18,737 nucleotides of DNA from an uncultured Eubacteriales bacterium. GTDB lineage: Bacteria; Bacillota; Clostridia; Christensenellales; Christensenellaceae. Shown in pieces: positions 9,443-18,566 of this stretch (its first letter is position 1; every line of letters begins with the position of its first letter). Location of the stretch: the NCBI GenBank assembly GCA_900545085.1, contig UQXU01000029.1, forward strand, positions 1 to 18,737, read 5' to 3'. Below the pieces are notes generated by a model. It was not told where the DNA came from, did not search any database, and saw nothing but the letters and a program-made list of their open reading frames with translations. The position numbers and the translations under genes were made by a program.

Positions 9443-11068
9443 TCAAAATCTGCTCTGATTCATCTTGTATCCTTCTTTTTCCCAGATCGTAACCCATTCG
9501 TGTACACGTTTGAGAAATTCCTCATTGTTTTTCGTTCTCACCAGCATATTTATGAGCTGCTCAGTGACTTCTGTCGTATTGCCCGAAGATAACACCTTGC
9601 GTATCGTCCAAATGCCCTGCCGTTCCTCTTCCGAAAGCAGAAGCTCCTCGCGCCGCGTACCGGACTTGGCGAGATCTATCGCGGGGAATATTCTCTTCTC
9701 AGAGAGCTTGCGGTCGAGGTGCAGCTCCATGTTGCCCGTGCCTTTAAATTCCTCATATATTACCTCGTCCATTCTGCTTCCCGTTTCGACAAGGGCCGTA
9801 GCGATTATAGTCAGGCTCCCGCCGTTCTCTATATTTCTCGCCGCGCCGAAAAATCGTTTTGGTTTATACAGAGAGCTGGGATCTATACCGCCGGAGAGCG
9901 TTCTTCCGCTCGGCGGAACAGTCAGATTGTATGCGCGGGCGAGCCTCGTTATGCTGTCGAGCAAAACCACTACGTCGCGCCCATGCTCCACCAGACGCTT
10001 CGCACGTTCAATAACCATCTCCGCAACTCTTGTATGCTTTTCAGGTTTTTCATCAAAGGTCGAATACACCACTTCGCCTTTTATCGAGCGCTGCATGTCC
10101 GTAACTTCCTCCGGACGCTCGTCTATGAGCAGGACGATGAGTTCTGCATTTGGGTAATTGTGCGTAATGCTATTCGCTATTTTCTTTAATATAATTGTCT
10201 TTCCCGCTTTCGGCGGAGCAACGATAAGCCCGCGCTGTCCCATGCCTATAGGAGATACCATATCAATCAGGCGTATAGATAACTCCCGTGAAAATCTCGG
10301 ACTCTCAAGCCTGAAACGATGATCCGGATATATAGGCGTAAGCTCCTCGAACGGGCGGCGCTTCATGCATTCCTCTACAGAACCGTCATTCACCGATTCA
10401 ATATACAGCATAGCGAGCAGCCGCTCAGTGGCATCCGCCGGCGGGCGCGTTTTGCCTACCACCTTATCTCCTGTTTTAAGCCCGAATTTGCGTATCTGCG
10501 CCATGGAAACATATACGTCATTATGTCCGGGTAAATAATTCTCCCGGCGAAGAAATCCATAGCCATCGGCGTTCACCTCGAGAATGCCGCAGGCCTCAAT
10601 GCATTCTCCGGATTCCAGCATCACTTTTACTGATTCGCTCAGCTCATTCGACATCGGATCCTCCGTCTCGCGGACTCTCCTGCGCCCCCGCGGCTCAGCA
10701 CTAGACGCGCTCATCTTCTGCGCAAGAGCCAGTCTGTGTTCGCTGTCTATATGAGTTTCTATTCTCTTAGGCGTCTCTTCTTCATCCAAAGGCGTCAATT
10801 CAGGCGTCTCAATCCTGGGAGAGATTTGAAGCTTTTTGACATCTAATTCAGACAGCCCATCTTCCTCAGGAACAGTATCAATTATAACCGGAGCAGCTTT
10901 AACGGGAGCAGGAGACACAGACGACCGGTCGCCTCGTTCCTCTGCGAGCTGCAACAGTTTATCAATCAACGCTCCTTTTCTGTATGTAGTGACGGATTTT
11001 ATGCCCGCCGCCTTTGCAATTTCTCTCAAATCTAGCAGGCTCTTGCTTTTCAGCAAATTTTTATCCAT
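9443..11068 (-). CDS. rho: Transcription termination factor Rho, with N-terminal insertion
   Basis: A 541-aa hexameric RNA helicase/translocase, longer than the usual 420-430 aa. Residues 1-45 form the helical Rho_N domain ([13 protein letters not shown]). About 46-150 is an inserted low-complexity linker, first Pro/Ala-rich, then acidic, then basic (PRGRRRVRE). The RNA-binding cold-shock fold follows with DGYGFLRR (168-175). The ATPase core has Walker A APPKAGKT (284-291), Walker B VVVLLDS (366-372), the Q-loop [10 protein letters not shown] (385-394) and the R-loop [13 protein letters not shown] (441-453). The ATG has GGGAGG five bases upstream. A strong promoter and a structured leader of about 240 nt precede it; no clear intrinsic terminator follows. 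Confidence 0.97.
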   Translation of the reverse strand: MDKNLLKSKSLLDLREIAKAAGIKSVTTYRKGALIDKLLQLAEERGDRSSVSPAPVKAAPVIIDTVPEEDGLSELDVKKLQISPRIETPELTPLDEEETPKRIETHIDSEHRLALAQKMSASSAEPRGRRRVRETEDPMSNELSESVKVMLESGECIEACGILEVNADGYGFLRRENYLPGHNDVYVSMAQIRKFGLKTGDKVVGKTRPPADATERLLAMLYIESVNDGSVEECMKRRPFEELTPIYPDHRFRLESPRFSRELSIRLIDMVSPIGMGQRGLIVAPPKAGKTIILKKIANSITHNYPNAELIVLLIDERPEEVTDMQRSIKGEVVYSTFDEKPEKHTRVAEMVIERAKRLVEHGRDVVVLLDSITRLARAYNLTVPPSGRTLSGGIDPSSLYKPKRFFGAARNIENGGSLTIIATALVETGSRMDEVIYEEFKGTGNMELHLDRKLSEKRIFPAIDLAKSGTRREELLLSEEERQGIWTIRKVLSSGNTTEVTEQLINMLVRTKNNEEFLKRVHEWVTIWEKEGYKMNQSRF

Positions 11069-11307
11069 TTATTCCTCCCGTTTTTACATGCAATTAATTA
11101 AATTTCCGCTGCTTATCTAATTCTTTGATATATCAACTAATACGCCGGCGCTTTTTAACAGCAAAACATCCGACGCTTCTGTTTAATTCTATAAAATGCG
11201 CAAATTGTTATACGAAAATTAGCTGCGCACACTCGGCAGCGTACGCTAAGCCGACCAAACTTATGTAATCTGAATACGATATATTACATAGAATACAAGA
11301 ATTGTAT
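11069..11307 (-). promoter_or_regulatory. Long structured 5' leader of rho
   Basis: From the predicted start near 11307 to the rho ATG the minus-strand transcript contains several stems: ATACAA/TTGTAT (11293-11307), TATGTAAT/ATTACATA with a 13-nt loop (11262-11290), TCGGC/GCCGA closing an AGCGTACGCT palindrome (11233-11254), a CGTCGG/CCGGCG stem with a 21-nt loop (11143-11175) and the 12-bp palindrome TTGATATATCAA (11125-11136). No credible leader peptide or uridine-tract terminator is seen. Rho genes are known to autoregulate through leader attenuation in E. coli, so a similar control is plausible, but this is inference. Confidence 0.4.
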
Positions 11308-11313
11308 ATAGTG

Positions 11314-11342
11314 ATTATCCTATTATTTTGTTATTTTGTCAA
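11314..11342 (-). promoter_or_regulatory. Promoter of rho
   Basis: On the minus strand a perfect TTGACA (11342-11337) is followed after exactly 17 bases by GATAAT (11319-11314, five of six). The flanks are A/T-rich. Start predicted near 11307. Confidence 0.75.
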
Positions 11343-11445
11343 TAGCAGGAAACATGTTTTTCGTTATTTTTTCGTGAATTTTTTTAGTAAATAATGGTTC
11401 TGTTTATAAATAGTATTCGCTCTGCGCGGAATTACATCAAATTTT

Positions 11446-11467
11446 TATCATTCTCATTAGAATCATA
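11446..11467. repeat. Imperfect dyad upstream of the rho promoter
   Basis: TATCATTCT and AGAATCATA flank CATT, matching at eight of nine positions. Read on the minus strand, AATGAGAATGAT loosely resembles the core of Fur-family boxes. It lies about 105 bases upstream of the rho -35, and between it and pyrG there is only a hairpin. Regulator identity cannot be told from this alone. Confidence 0.25.
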
Positions 11468-11484
11468 AAGCAATTCACAATTAC

Positions 11485-11521
11485 AGGCTCGCACTCTGCA
11501 TTTTCAGCAAAGCGCGAGCCT
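11485..11521 (-). terminator. Long hairpin downstream of pyrG, probable terminator or 3' end structure
   Basis: Arms AGGCTCGC and GCGAGCCT are perfectly paired, and inside them CTTTGC pairs with GCAGAG allowing a G-U, around a TGAAAAT loop. It begins 14 bases after the pyrG stop. On the minus strand it is followed by TGTAATTGTG, a poor uridine tract, so it may stabilise the mRNA end or need Rho. The better T run is on the plus strand, where there is no gene. Confidence 0.5.
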
Positions 11522-11535
11522 TTTATACTAATACA

Positions 11536-13188
<1,653 letters not shown>

Positions 13189-13221
13189 TTATTCTAATTG
13201 ACAATCAGTTCTAATAAGGGA

Positions 13222-13440
13222 CATGCCTCGTCATTCAACGCGGCAAAGCTCGCTGGCGCGAGCGCAATTCCGGCGCAGGGCTCCTCCTTCGCCAAATCCT
13301 GTCTTAAACCCGCAGCTCCAACAATACAGCCGGGATCTTTGCCTTTGTGTCTATAATTCGTTCCCGCAGACTAACCGCATCTGCGCGCCCAATTCGCTTT
13401 TAACCATAAAGCGAGCCAGCTCTGGCGCGAGCCGGCTTGC
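13222..13440. repeat. GC-rich palindromic intergenic block, candidate dispersed repeat
   Basis: This stretch between the hydrolase gene and pyrG is strikingly richer in G+C than every other intergenic region here. It contains GCTCGC-TGGC-GCGAGC (13248-13263), CGCAGA/TCTGCG, and the hairpin at 13411-13440; the 11-mer CTGGCGCGAGC occurs at both ends (13253-13263 and 13422-13432). Both strands have open stretches (a 73-codon frame on plus, and a minus frame with no usual start codon), but neither has a ribosome binding site or recognisable motif. I interpret it as a repeat element or decayed sequence rather than a gene. It may also act as a structured pyrG leader. Confidence 0.4.
13411..13440 (-). 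terminator. Hairpin after the UPF0173 hydrolase gene, probable terminator
   Basis: On the minus strand GCAAGCCGGCTC (13440-13429) pairs with GAGCTGGCTCGC (13422-13411), with one mismatch and one G-U, around GCGCCA. It is 12 bases after the stop codon and is followed by TTTATGGTT, so the uridine tract is short. It forms one edge of the GC-rich block. Confidence 0.5.
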
Positions 13441-13452
13441 ATAAAAACTTGT

Positions 13453-14109
13453 CTAGCAATCGAGACTGTTGTTCATTACAATTATTCTTGTACGTTTTTT
13501 AAGGTTGTCCTTCGTTATGGAGAAGTTGTTAGCGCCCAATCTGGAACGGTCAAAGTACTTGCCTGCAGCGTCTGTAAATTCAAACACAGGCGCTATGGGC
13601 ATCTCGAGGAAAAGCGTTTTGTAGTGCATCGGGAGTATAATATTGGGGTTTATGCGTTTGCATATCTCCAACGCCTCGTTCGCATCTACCGTATAGAATC
13701 CGCCGACAGGAATCATCAGAACGTCCACATGCCCGAAAGCTTCAAATTCTTCCGCCGTGGGGATACATCCAACGTCTCCCATGTGCATTATGCTCATGCC
13801 CTCGGCTTCTATTTTAAATATTATGTTGTCGCCTCTGTTTGCACCGCCGTGATGATCATGTACAGAAGGGAAGCCTGTTATCTTCACGTCTTTTACTTGA
13901 TATTCGCCCGGCTTGTCCATCAGGACGTAGTCGCCTTTTACGCATTCCACATAATTGTGATCAAAATGCTGATGCGAAACAAAAAGTATATCCGTTGTCA
14001 AATCTATAGGCTCGTATCCTATTTCGTTGTTAAACGGATCGAAAAGCAGCTCCAGCCCGCTTTCAAGACGAATTTTAAAACAGGAATGCGTGATCCACGT
14101 GAATTTCAT
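13453..14109 (-). CDS. Metallo-beta-lactamase-fold hydrolase (UPF0173-like)
   Basis: A 218-aa soluble protein of the compact MBL-fold hydrolase group. It has the zinc signature SHQHFDHN with H46, H48, D50 and H51, a second HDHHGGANRGDN segment, HMGDVG, and a late LPMHYKT that supplies another histidine. These give a two-metal site for hydrolysis; the true substrate is unknown, and family annotations stay generic. No signal peptide is present. The ATG follows AAAGGAG by six bases. It is 50 nt after the DUF1934 gene with no terminator between, so the two probably share an mRNA started at 14604-14633. Confidence 0.9.
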   Translation of the reverse strand: MKFTWITHSCFKIRLESGLELLFDPFNNEIGYEPIDLTTDILFVSHQHFDHNYVECVKGDYVLMDKPGEYQVKDVKITGFPSVHDHHGGANRGDNIIFKIEAEGMSIMHMGDVGCIPTAEEFEAFGHVDVLMIPVGGFYTVDANEALEICKRINPNIILPMHYKTLFLEMPIAPVFEFTDAAGKYFDRSRLGANNFSITKDNLKKRTRIIVMNNSLDC

Positions 14110-14159
14110 ATTCTACTCCTTTCGCAATTGAATAGCGTTTCAACTTTTACTAAAAAATA

Positions 14160-14573
14160 TCATTCAGACGTATACGTCAGATTAACTCTGTTTACGTACT
14201 GCTCTCCGCCCATGCTGAGAATATACTCCAATTCTATTCTGCCCTCGCTCTCGCCTACATGCGCGTCTACAAGCGTGGGATACAAAGAGACATCCAGACT
14301 TCCAAACGGAGTATTATACGCTGCCGAAAAAGTCTTCTCTCTTTCGAACACCATGTTAGACTCGGCGGCGCCGGTCTTTATCATAGTTACAACATCGCCT
14401 TCAACTCTTATTTCAGTATCAACACTGCCGTCATCGTCCATCTCGGTGTAAGTCAGGACATGTCTGTCGTTCTCGCTGACGAGCTGTCCGTTAACATTCA
14501 GCGTAACGTCATCCCGCTCGCCGTCTCTGCTCTGCGAACCTACAATGCTAAGTCTGACATCTTTCTGCAACAT
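14160..14573 (-). CDS. DUF1934 (YwiB-like) beta-barrel protein
   Basis: A 137-aa protein with alternating polar/hydrophobic strands throughout (DVRLSIVGSQ, HVLTYTEMDDDG, VTMIKTG, RIELEYIL, NRVNLTYTSE), matching the small calycin-like barrel of DUF1934 (B. subtilis YwiB). Typical features are the opening 'V-x-L-x-I-x-G-x-Q' pattern and a middle NTPFGSLDVSLYP. There are no catalytic residues to point to and no signal peptide, and the function is unknown. The ATG is seven bases after GGGAGG. It is the first gene after an extended -10 promoter and is followed by the MBL-fold hydrolase. In Bacillus ywiB lies near argS, rpoE and pyrG, consistent with its place just upstream of pyrG here. Confidence 0.88.
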   Translation of the reverse strand: MLQKDVRLSIVGSQSRDGERDDVTLNVNGQLVSENDRHVLTYTEMDDDGSVDTEIRVEGDVVTMIKTGAAESNMVFEREKTFSAAYNTPFGSLDVSLYPTLVDAHVGESEGRIELEYILSMGGEQYVNRVNLTYTSE

Positions 14574-14603
14574 GGCGTTTCCTCCCTACACTCTTATCTT
14601 GTT

Positions 14604-14633
14604 ATTATATCATAATACTTCACGATATGGCAA
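14604..14633 (-). promoter_or_regulatory. Promoter of the DUF1934-hydrolase pair
   Basis: On the minus strand TTGCCA (14633-14628, five of six) is followed after 18 bases by TATAAT (14609-14604), preceded by TGA to give an extended -10, TGATATAAT. The start would be near 14597, about 24 nt before the ATG. Confidence 0.72.
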
Positions 14634-14656
14634 AGTATTTTGCACAAAAAGAAGGT

Positions 14657-15376
14657 TTATTCCGCCCTTTCTTCTGCAATCTTTGCCAGTTCCGCCTCTA
14701 CGGCTTTTGCCAGCGCCTGAGCCGATCGAATATTCATATGAAGCCCGTCTACCGTAACATACAGCGGGCCGCCCTTGCTGACCAGAGTGCCGAAAAGCTC
14801 GGTTGCAGCCGCGGCGCTCTCTTCATCCACCGGCTCTCCCGCCGCGATCATACGCTCTCTCTCCGCATGCTGCCACGCGCGTATGTCTATAAATATTTCG
14901 CCCTTAGCCTGACAGATTTTCTTCGCTGCATCATTCCACTGACCCGCCATGGCGTCTAACTCCCGCTCCGGCGTCTCTATTATGGCAGGTCCGATAACTA
15001 TCATTCTCTTGCCATATGTATGCACATGATCTATTATATCAGCGAGATATCCCTCGTAATCTTCAGCAGACTTGCAAAGCTGATAGCCGCCCGGCATGAG
15101 AGCGTCTATATTGTCATACTCAGCCTTACAAACGGGGCTGATGGACGCCAGATACGGCATCACTATATCGTTTCCGCCCATGCAGAGTATTATAACATCC
15201 GCATCTTTAGACGTTGTGGGATGAGCCAGTTCTTCGCGCAGTCTATCACATATACCGCGGACGCAGTCCCCCGGCAGTCCGTAATTTTTATATCTCTTTT
15301 TTCCGGAAACATATTTAAGATAACCGAACCCGGGCGTCCCCCGCGTCAGGCTGTCTCCGAAGCACCACTGTATCAT
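14657..15376 (-). CDS. SGNH/GDSL-family hydrolase (lipase/esterase type)
   Basis: A 239-aa intracellular SGNH hydrolase. Block I is CFGDSLTRG with the nucleophile S9, block II has G36 in YGLPGDCV, block III is CMGGNDIV with N69, and block V is VDGLHMN with D210 and H213, so the whole catalytic set is intact. The family removes acyl or acetyl groups from lipids, sugars or small esters; the substrate cannot be told. No signal peptide or membrane segment is visible, so cytoplasmic action is expected. AGGAGGG lies six bases before the ATG. It has its own promoter 34 bases upstream and no obvious terminator before DUF1934, so some read-through is possible. Confidence 0.92.
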   Translation of the reverse strand: MIQWCFGDSLTRGTPGFGYLKYVSGKKRYKNYGLPGDCVRGICDRLREELAHPTTSKDADVIILCMGGNDIVMPYLASISPVCKAEYDNIDALMPGGYQLCKSAEDYEGYLADIIDHVHTYGKRMIVIGPAIIETPERELDAMAGQWNDAAKKICQAKGEIFIDIRAWQHAERERMIAAGEPVDEESAAAATELFGTLVSKGGPLYVTVDGLHMNIRSAQALAKAVEAELAKIAEERAE

Positions 15377-15409
15377 TTAAAGCCCTCCTTACAGCGTACT
15401 GTCTCTTCA

Positions 15410-15438
15410 ATTCTACACTATGCGGCTCTCGTTATCAA
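15410..15438 (-). promoter_or_regulatory. Promoter of the SGNH hydrolase gene
   Basis: On the minus strand TTGATA (15438-15433) is followed after 17 bases by TAGAAT (15415-15410); each hexamer matches five of six consensus bases. The predicted start near 15403 leaves a leader of about 27 nt. Confidence 0.68.
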
Positions 15439-15466
15439 TAGCTGTTTGTCGAAAAAGCGTGAACAA

Positions 15467-16138
15467 TCATTCTTCTTCCGGCGTAGGCTTTGCAAAGCAG
15501 ACTAATATTATCTCAGCCGCGCCCGCCGCTTCGAGAACGGAGGCGCATTCGAGAATAGTTGCTCCCGTCGTTATAATATCATCCACAATAGCTATTCTCC
15601 TGCCGCGGACGTCCACGCCCTCTCTAAGTTTGAACGCTCCGGCTACGTTTGCGATTCTGCCTGCGGCGCTCTGCGTAGTCTGAGACTTTGTGTTTCGAAT
15701 TCTATCGAGCAGAGCCTCGCACTCTATTCCGTAAAGCTCAGCTATTCTTTCTGCCAGATGCTCCGACTGATTATAACCTCTCGAGCGTTGTCTGCTCTTA
15801 TGCAGCGGAACATAAGTCAGCGTATCAAACTTGGCTCTTTTCTCATTCAGCAGCTTAAACATCTTATCGCCCATTTTCTGAGCCAGCCACGTCTCTTCTC
15901 CATATTTCAGACGATGTACCGCATTTCTCGAAAGCTCACAAAAGCTCATGTACGCATAGCAATCGTAGCCCTTGACTTCTATTCGTCCCAGCTTTTGCAC
16001 CTCTTCCTCCGCCGCGCAGTCGGCGCATAACTTGCTGACAGCATCGGCATTCTCTGACCCGCAATATATACATGCCGAGATATCCGGATACAGCAAATCC
16101 ATAATAAGCGAGCCTGCACTTTTAAGCCTTCTTATCAT
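15467..16138 (-). CDS. comFC: ComFC-family phosphoribosyltransferase-like protein
   Basis: A 223-aa ComF/ComFC/GntX-family protein. The N-terminus has a four-cysteine zinc site (C23, C26, C38, C41: CIYC...CADC). The middle holds YVPLHKSRQRSRGYNQSE (109-126), and the C-terminus holds the PRPP-binding loop VDDIITTGAT (185-194). ComFC is needed for the cytosolic steps of DNA uptake in naturally competent bacteria, but the family is also found widely in species not known to be competent. No ComFA helicase lies beside it. Its ATG overlaps the recD2 stop as ATGA, with CTGGAG eight bases upstream inside recD2, so it is translationally coupled to that helicase. Confidence 0.93.
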   Translation of the reverse strand: MIRRLKSAGSLIMDLLYPDISACIYCGSENADAVSKLCADCAAEEEVQKLGRIEVKGYDCYAYMSFCELSRNAVHRLKYGEETWLAQKMGDKMFKLLNEKRAKFDTLTYVPLHKSRQRSRGYNQSEHLAERIAELYGIECEALLDRIRNTKSQTTQSAAGRIANVAGAFKLREGVDVRGRRIAIVDDIITTGATILECASVLEAAGAAEIILVCFAKPTPEEE

Positions 16139-18426
16139 TTTTCATTCTCCAGCATTTTCAGCAGATCATCAAAGCTCGGCTCAGGTTCTTCCGGCGGTCG
16201 TTCTTTTTCAAGCTCAGATTGCCTCTCCTCGTATACTTGAACATCAGGATTTCCCTTAGCGCAATCCCGCAGCTCATATTTCATCCCCGTCAGCCTGCGC
16301 GATATTTTTGTGTTGAGCACCATACTCTCTATCGTGCTCTCCCGACCTATTATAATCAGCTTTTTCTTCGCTCGGGTCACTGCCGTATAGAGAAGATTTC
16401 GCGTCAGAAAATTGCTGCTCGGGTAGCACAGCGGCATTATCACCGTGCCGAACTCGCTGCCTTGGCTCTTGTGTATCGTAATAGCATAGGCGTGTTCTAT
16501 GTGCTGCATTGCCTCTGCATTATAGTCCGCCTTTTTCTCTCCGTCAAAAAGTATCTGAACTGTCTTTTCCGACATATCTATATCAGATATTACGCCCATA
16601 TCGCCATTATACACGCCCGTCCCTTTCACAGTACCTGTATTCGTATCTGCGCGCCATTCCATGGAATAGTCGTTCACAGTCTGCATTACCTTGTCGCCCA
16701 CACGGAATGTCCTCTCTCCGTATGTCACCTCCGGCTTATAAGGCGCGGGCGGGTTTATCGCGGCTCGTATTCTGTTGTTTATTTCTTTAGTACCTATGAG
16801 ACCTCTTTTCACCGGGCAAATTATCTGAAGCTCGTCCAGACTCGTCTCCTCTGCGCATCTGTCAAATATCTCTTCCGTCCTGGCCATTGTATCGCTGTGA
16901 TTATACGCCGGAATAAACGAAAACGTACCGTCGCCGGTAAATTCCATAGGTTCACCCTGGTTTATCCTTCTGGCGTTATACGCAATATCGCCGTGCTGTC
17001 TGAAAACATGCGTAAGCCTCGCAACGCTTATTTCCTCGCTCGCTATTATGTCCTTCAGTACATTTCCCGGTCCGATCGACGGAAGCTGATCGGCGTCTCC
17101 CGTGAGTATCACGCGCGTACCCGGCTCTATCGCAGAGAGAAGAGCGCTCATTAAGAATACGTCTATCATTGAAGTCTCATCTATTATTACCGCCTCCGCG
17201 CTCAGCTTCCTTTCTTCATTATACGCAAAGGACATTGCATCGTCGTCCCCGCCTCCCTCATATTGCAGCAGTCTGTGTATAGTCTGAGCCGGACGTGACG
17301 TAGTTTTCTCCATGCGCTTTGCGGCTCTGCCTGTCGGCGCGGCGAGGCTCACGCCTATTCCGTTCCGCTCCAGCATGGATATTATGTGATTTAATATAGT
17401 TGTTTTTCCCGTACCCGGACCGCCCGTTATCACGCAGACCGTCTGCTCCATAGCCATATAGACCGCCTGCTCCTGCTCCGGCGTAAGCTTAACCCCGTTT
17501 TCATCCTGCTTTTTTATCTGCACTGATATTTTCGGCTTGCAGCGAGAAAGCGCCATGAGCTTTTCCGCACAGTATCTCTCCGCGCGGTGAACGTATCCCA
17601 GTCCTATTGCTTCTACACCGTTATACTCTCTTATCGCTACTCTGCCGAAAATTTCCTGCTCTGCTATCTCTGCTCTCACAGTCTCTTCAGACTCGTTAAG
17701 CATACGCATCGCATCTTCGACCAGACCGTCCAGAGGCAGGCATGTGCTGCCCTGACGTTCGCAGGCCTGATTCAGAATGTATTTTATTCCCGATGAAATA
17801 CGATAATTTGTGTATTTCCCAGAGCCGAGACGCTCTGCTATAGCATCCGACATTTCAAAGCTTATACCGCGAATATCGTCGGAGAGCTGATACGGGTTTC
17901 GCATGGCGACCTCTCTCGCCCTGTTTCCATAAGCCTTAAAACACGCCATAGCCTGACGCAGAGAAAGCCCCAGCTCCTGCAGCTGAAACACAGCAAAGCG
18001 AACGTCGCTCGTCTCTCTATACTGCTGCGACGCGCTCTCCGCCAGCTTCTTGCTCACGCCCTTCACCTTCGCCAGCTCTTCCGGATTATTCTCTATCACA
18101 TCCAGCGTATCTCCATGGAAGGTATCCACAATGCGCTTTGCCAAAACGGGACCTATGCCTTTTATAACTCCGCTGCTGAGAAAAGACTCTATACCCGAAT
18201 CTCCGACAGGACTCCCTGTCTCAAGAGCTTTAAATTCAAACTGTCTGCCATGCTTTGAATGCGTGACATATCCTCCGCTGAGCTTTACACTCTCGCCCGG
18301 GCGCACGGGAAAGCAGCTGCCTACGCAGACCGTTTCTCCATCTTCTGTGTCTATATTGAGAACGGTATAGCCGTTTTCGTCATTTCTAAATATTACAGAT
18401 AATATTTTTCCTTCAAGTTGTTCCAT
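16135..18426 (-). CDS. recD2: ATP-dependent 5'-3' DNA helicase RecD2 (RecD/TraA family)
   Basis: A 763-aa superfamily 1B helicase, a RecBC-independent RecD2. The N-terminal part (1-300) contains an OB-like domain and tandem helix-hairpin-helix stretches such as GVIKGIGPVLAKRIV (86-100) and VKGVSKKLAE (121-130). Motif I is GGPGTGKT (335-342), motif II is IIDETSM (414-420), motif III is TGDADQLPSIGPG (442-454), and the C-terminal motifs are ITIHKSQGSEFG (649-660) and LLYTAVTRAK (678-687). A charged Pro/Glu tail (about 735-763) ends in FDDLLKMLENEK. I chose the ATG at 18426 because GAGG lies at normal distance upstream; the in-frame ATG at 18441 has none. It acts in DNA repair and replication restart. 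Confidence 0.96.
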   Translation of the reverse strand: MEQLEGKILSVIFRNDENGYTVLNIDTEDGETVCVGSCFPVRPGESVKLSGGYVTHSKHGRQFEFKALETGSPVGDSGIESFLSSGVIKGIGPVLAKRIVDTFHGDTLDVIENNPEELAKVKGVSKKLAESASQQYRETSDVRFAVFQLQELGLSLRQAMACFKAYGNRAREVAMRNPYQLSDDIRGISFEMSDAIAERLGSGKYTNYRISSGIKYILNQACERQGSTCLPLDGLVEDAMRMLNESEETVRAEIAEQEIFGRVAIREYNGVEAIGLGYVHRAERYCAEKLMALSRCKPKISVQIKKQDENGVKLTPEQEQAVYMAMEQTVCVITGGPGTGKTTILNHIISMLERNGIGVSLAAPTGRAAKRMEKTTSRPAQTIHRLLQYEGGGDDDAMSFAYNEERKLSAEAVIIDETSMIDVFLMSALLSAIEPGTRVILTGDADQLPSIGPGNVLKDIIASEEISVARLTHVFRQHGDIAYNARRINQGEPMEFTGDGTFSFIPAYNHSDTMARTEEIFDRCAEETSLDELQIICPVKRGLIGTKEINNRIRAAINPPAPYKPEVTYGERTFRVGDKVMQTVNDYSMEWRADTNTGTVKGTGVYNGDMGVISDIDMSEKTVQILFDGEKKADYNAEAMQHIEHAYAITIHKSQGSEFGTVIMPLCYPSSNFLTRNLLYTAVTRAKKKLIIIGRESTIESMVLNTKISRRLTGMKYELRDCAKGNPDVQVYEERQSELEKERPPEEPEPSFDDLLKMLENEK

Positions 18427-18489
18427 ACCGTTCGACCTCATTTGTCAAAATAGCTGCGGCAAAAAAACATCCGCCTTTTTATAATAATA

Positions 18490-18518
18490 ATCATACATTT
18501 TAATCGACAGATTGTAAA
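18490..18518 (-). promoter_or_regulatory. Promoter of recD2-comFC
   Basis: On the minus strand TTTACA (18518-18513) is followed after exactly 17 bases by TATGAT (18495-18490); each matches five of six. It lies between the upstream terminator and recD2, giving a leader of about 57 nt. Confidence 0.7.
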
Positions 18519-18530
18519 GCGATTTTGAGA

Positions 18531-18566
18531 TAAATAAAAGCAGACCCTCCGCCCAGGGTCCGCTTT
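18531..18566 (-). terminator. Rho-independent terminator of an off-window upstream gene
   Basis: On the minus strand AAAGCGGACCCT (18566-18555) pairs with AGGGTCTGCTTT (18548-18537), with one mismatch, around GGGCGG, and is followed by TATTTATC after the final TTT of the stem. It insulates recD2 from a gene that must end at or beyond the right edge. Confidence 0.7.

Noticed and set aside
13223..13444. 73-codon plus-strand frame in the GC-rich block
   Set aside because: It spans both palindromes, has no ribosome binding site and shows Arg/Ser/Pro/Gln-rich composition with no domain. Treated as part of the candidate repeat.
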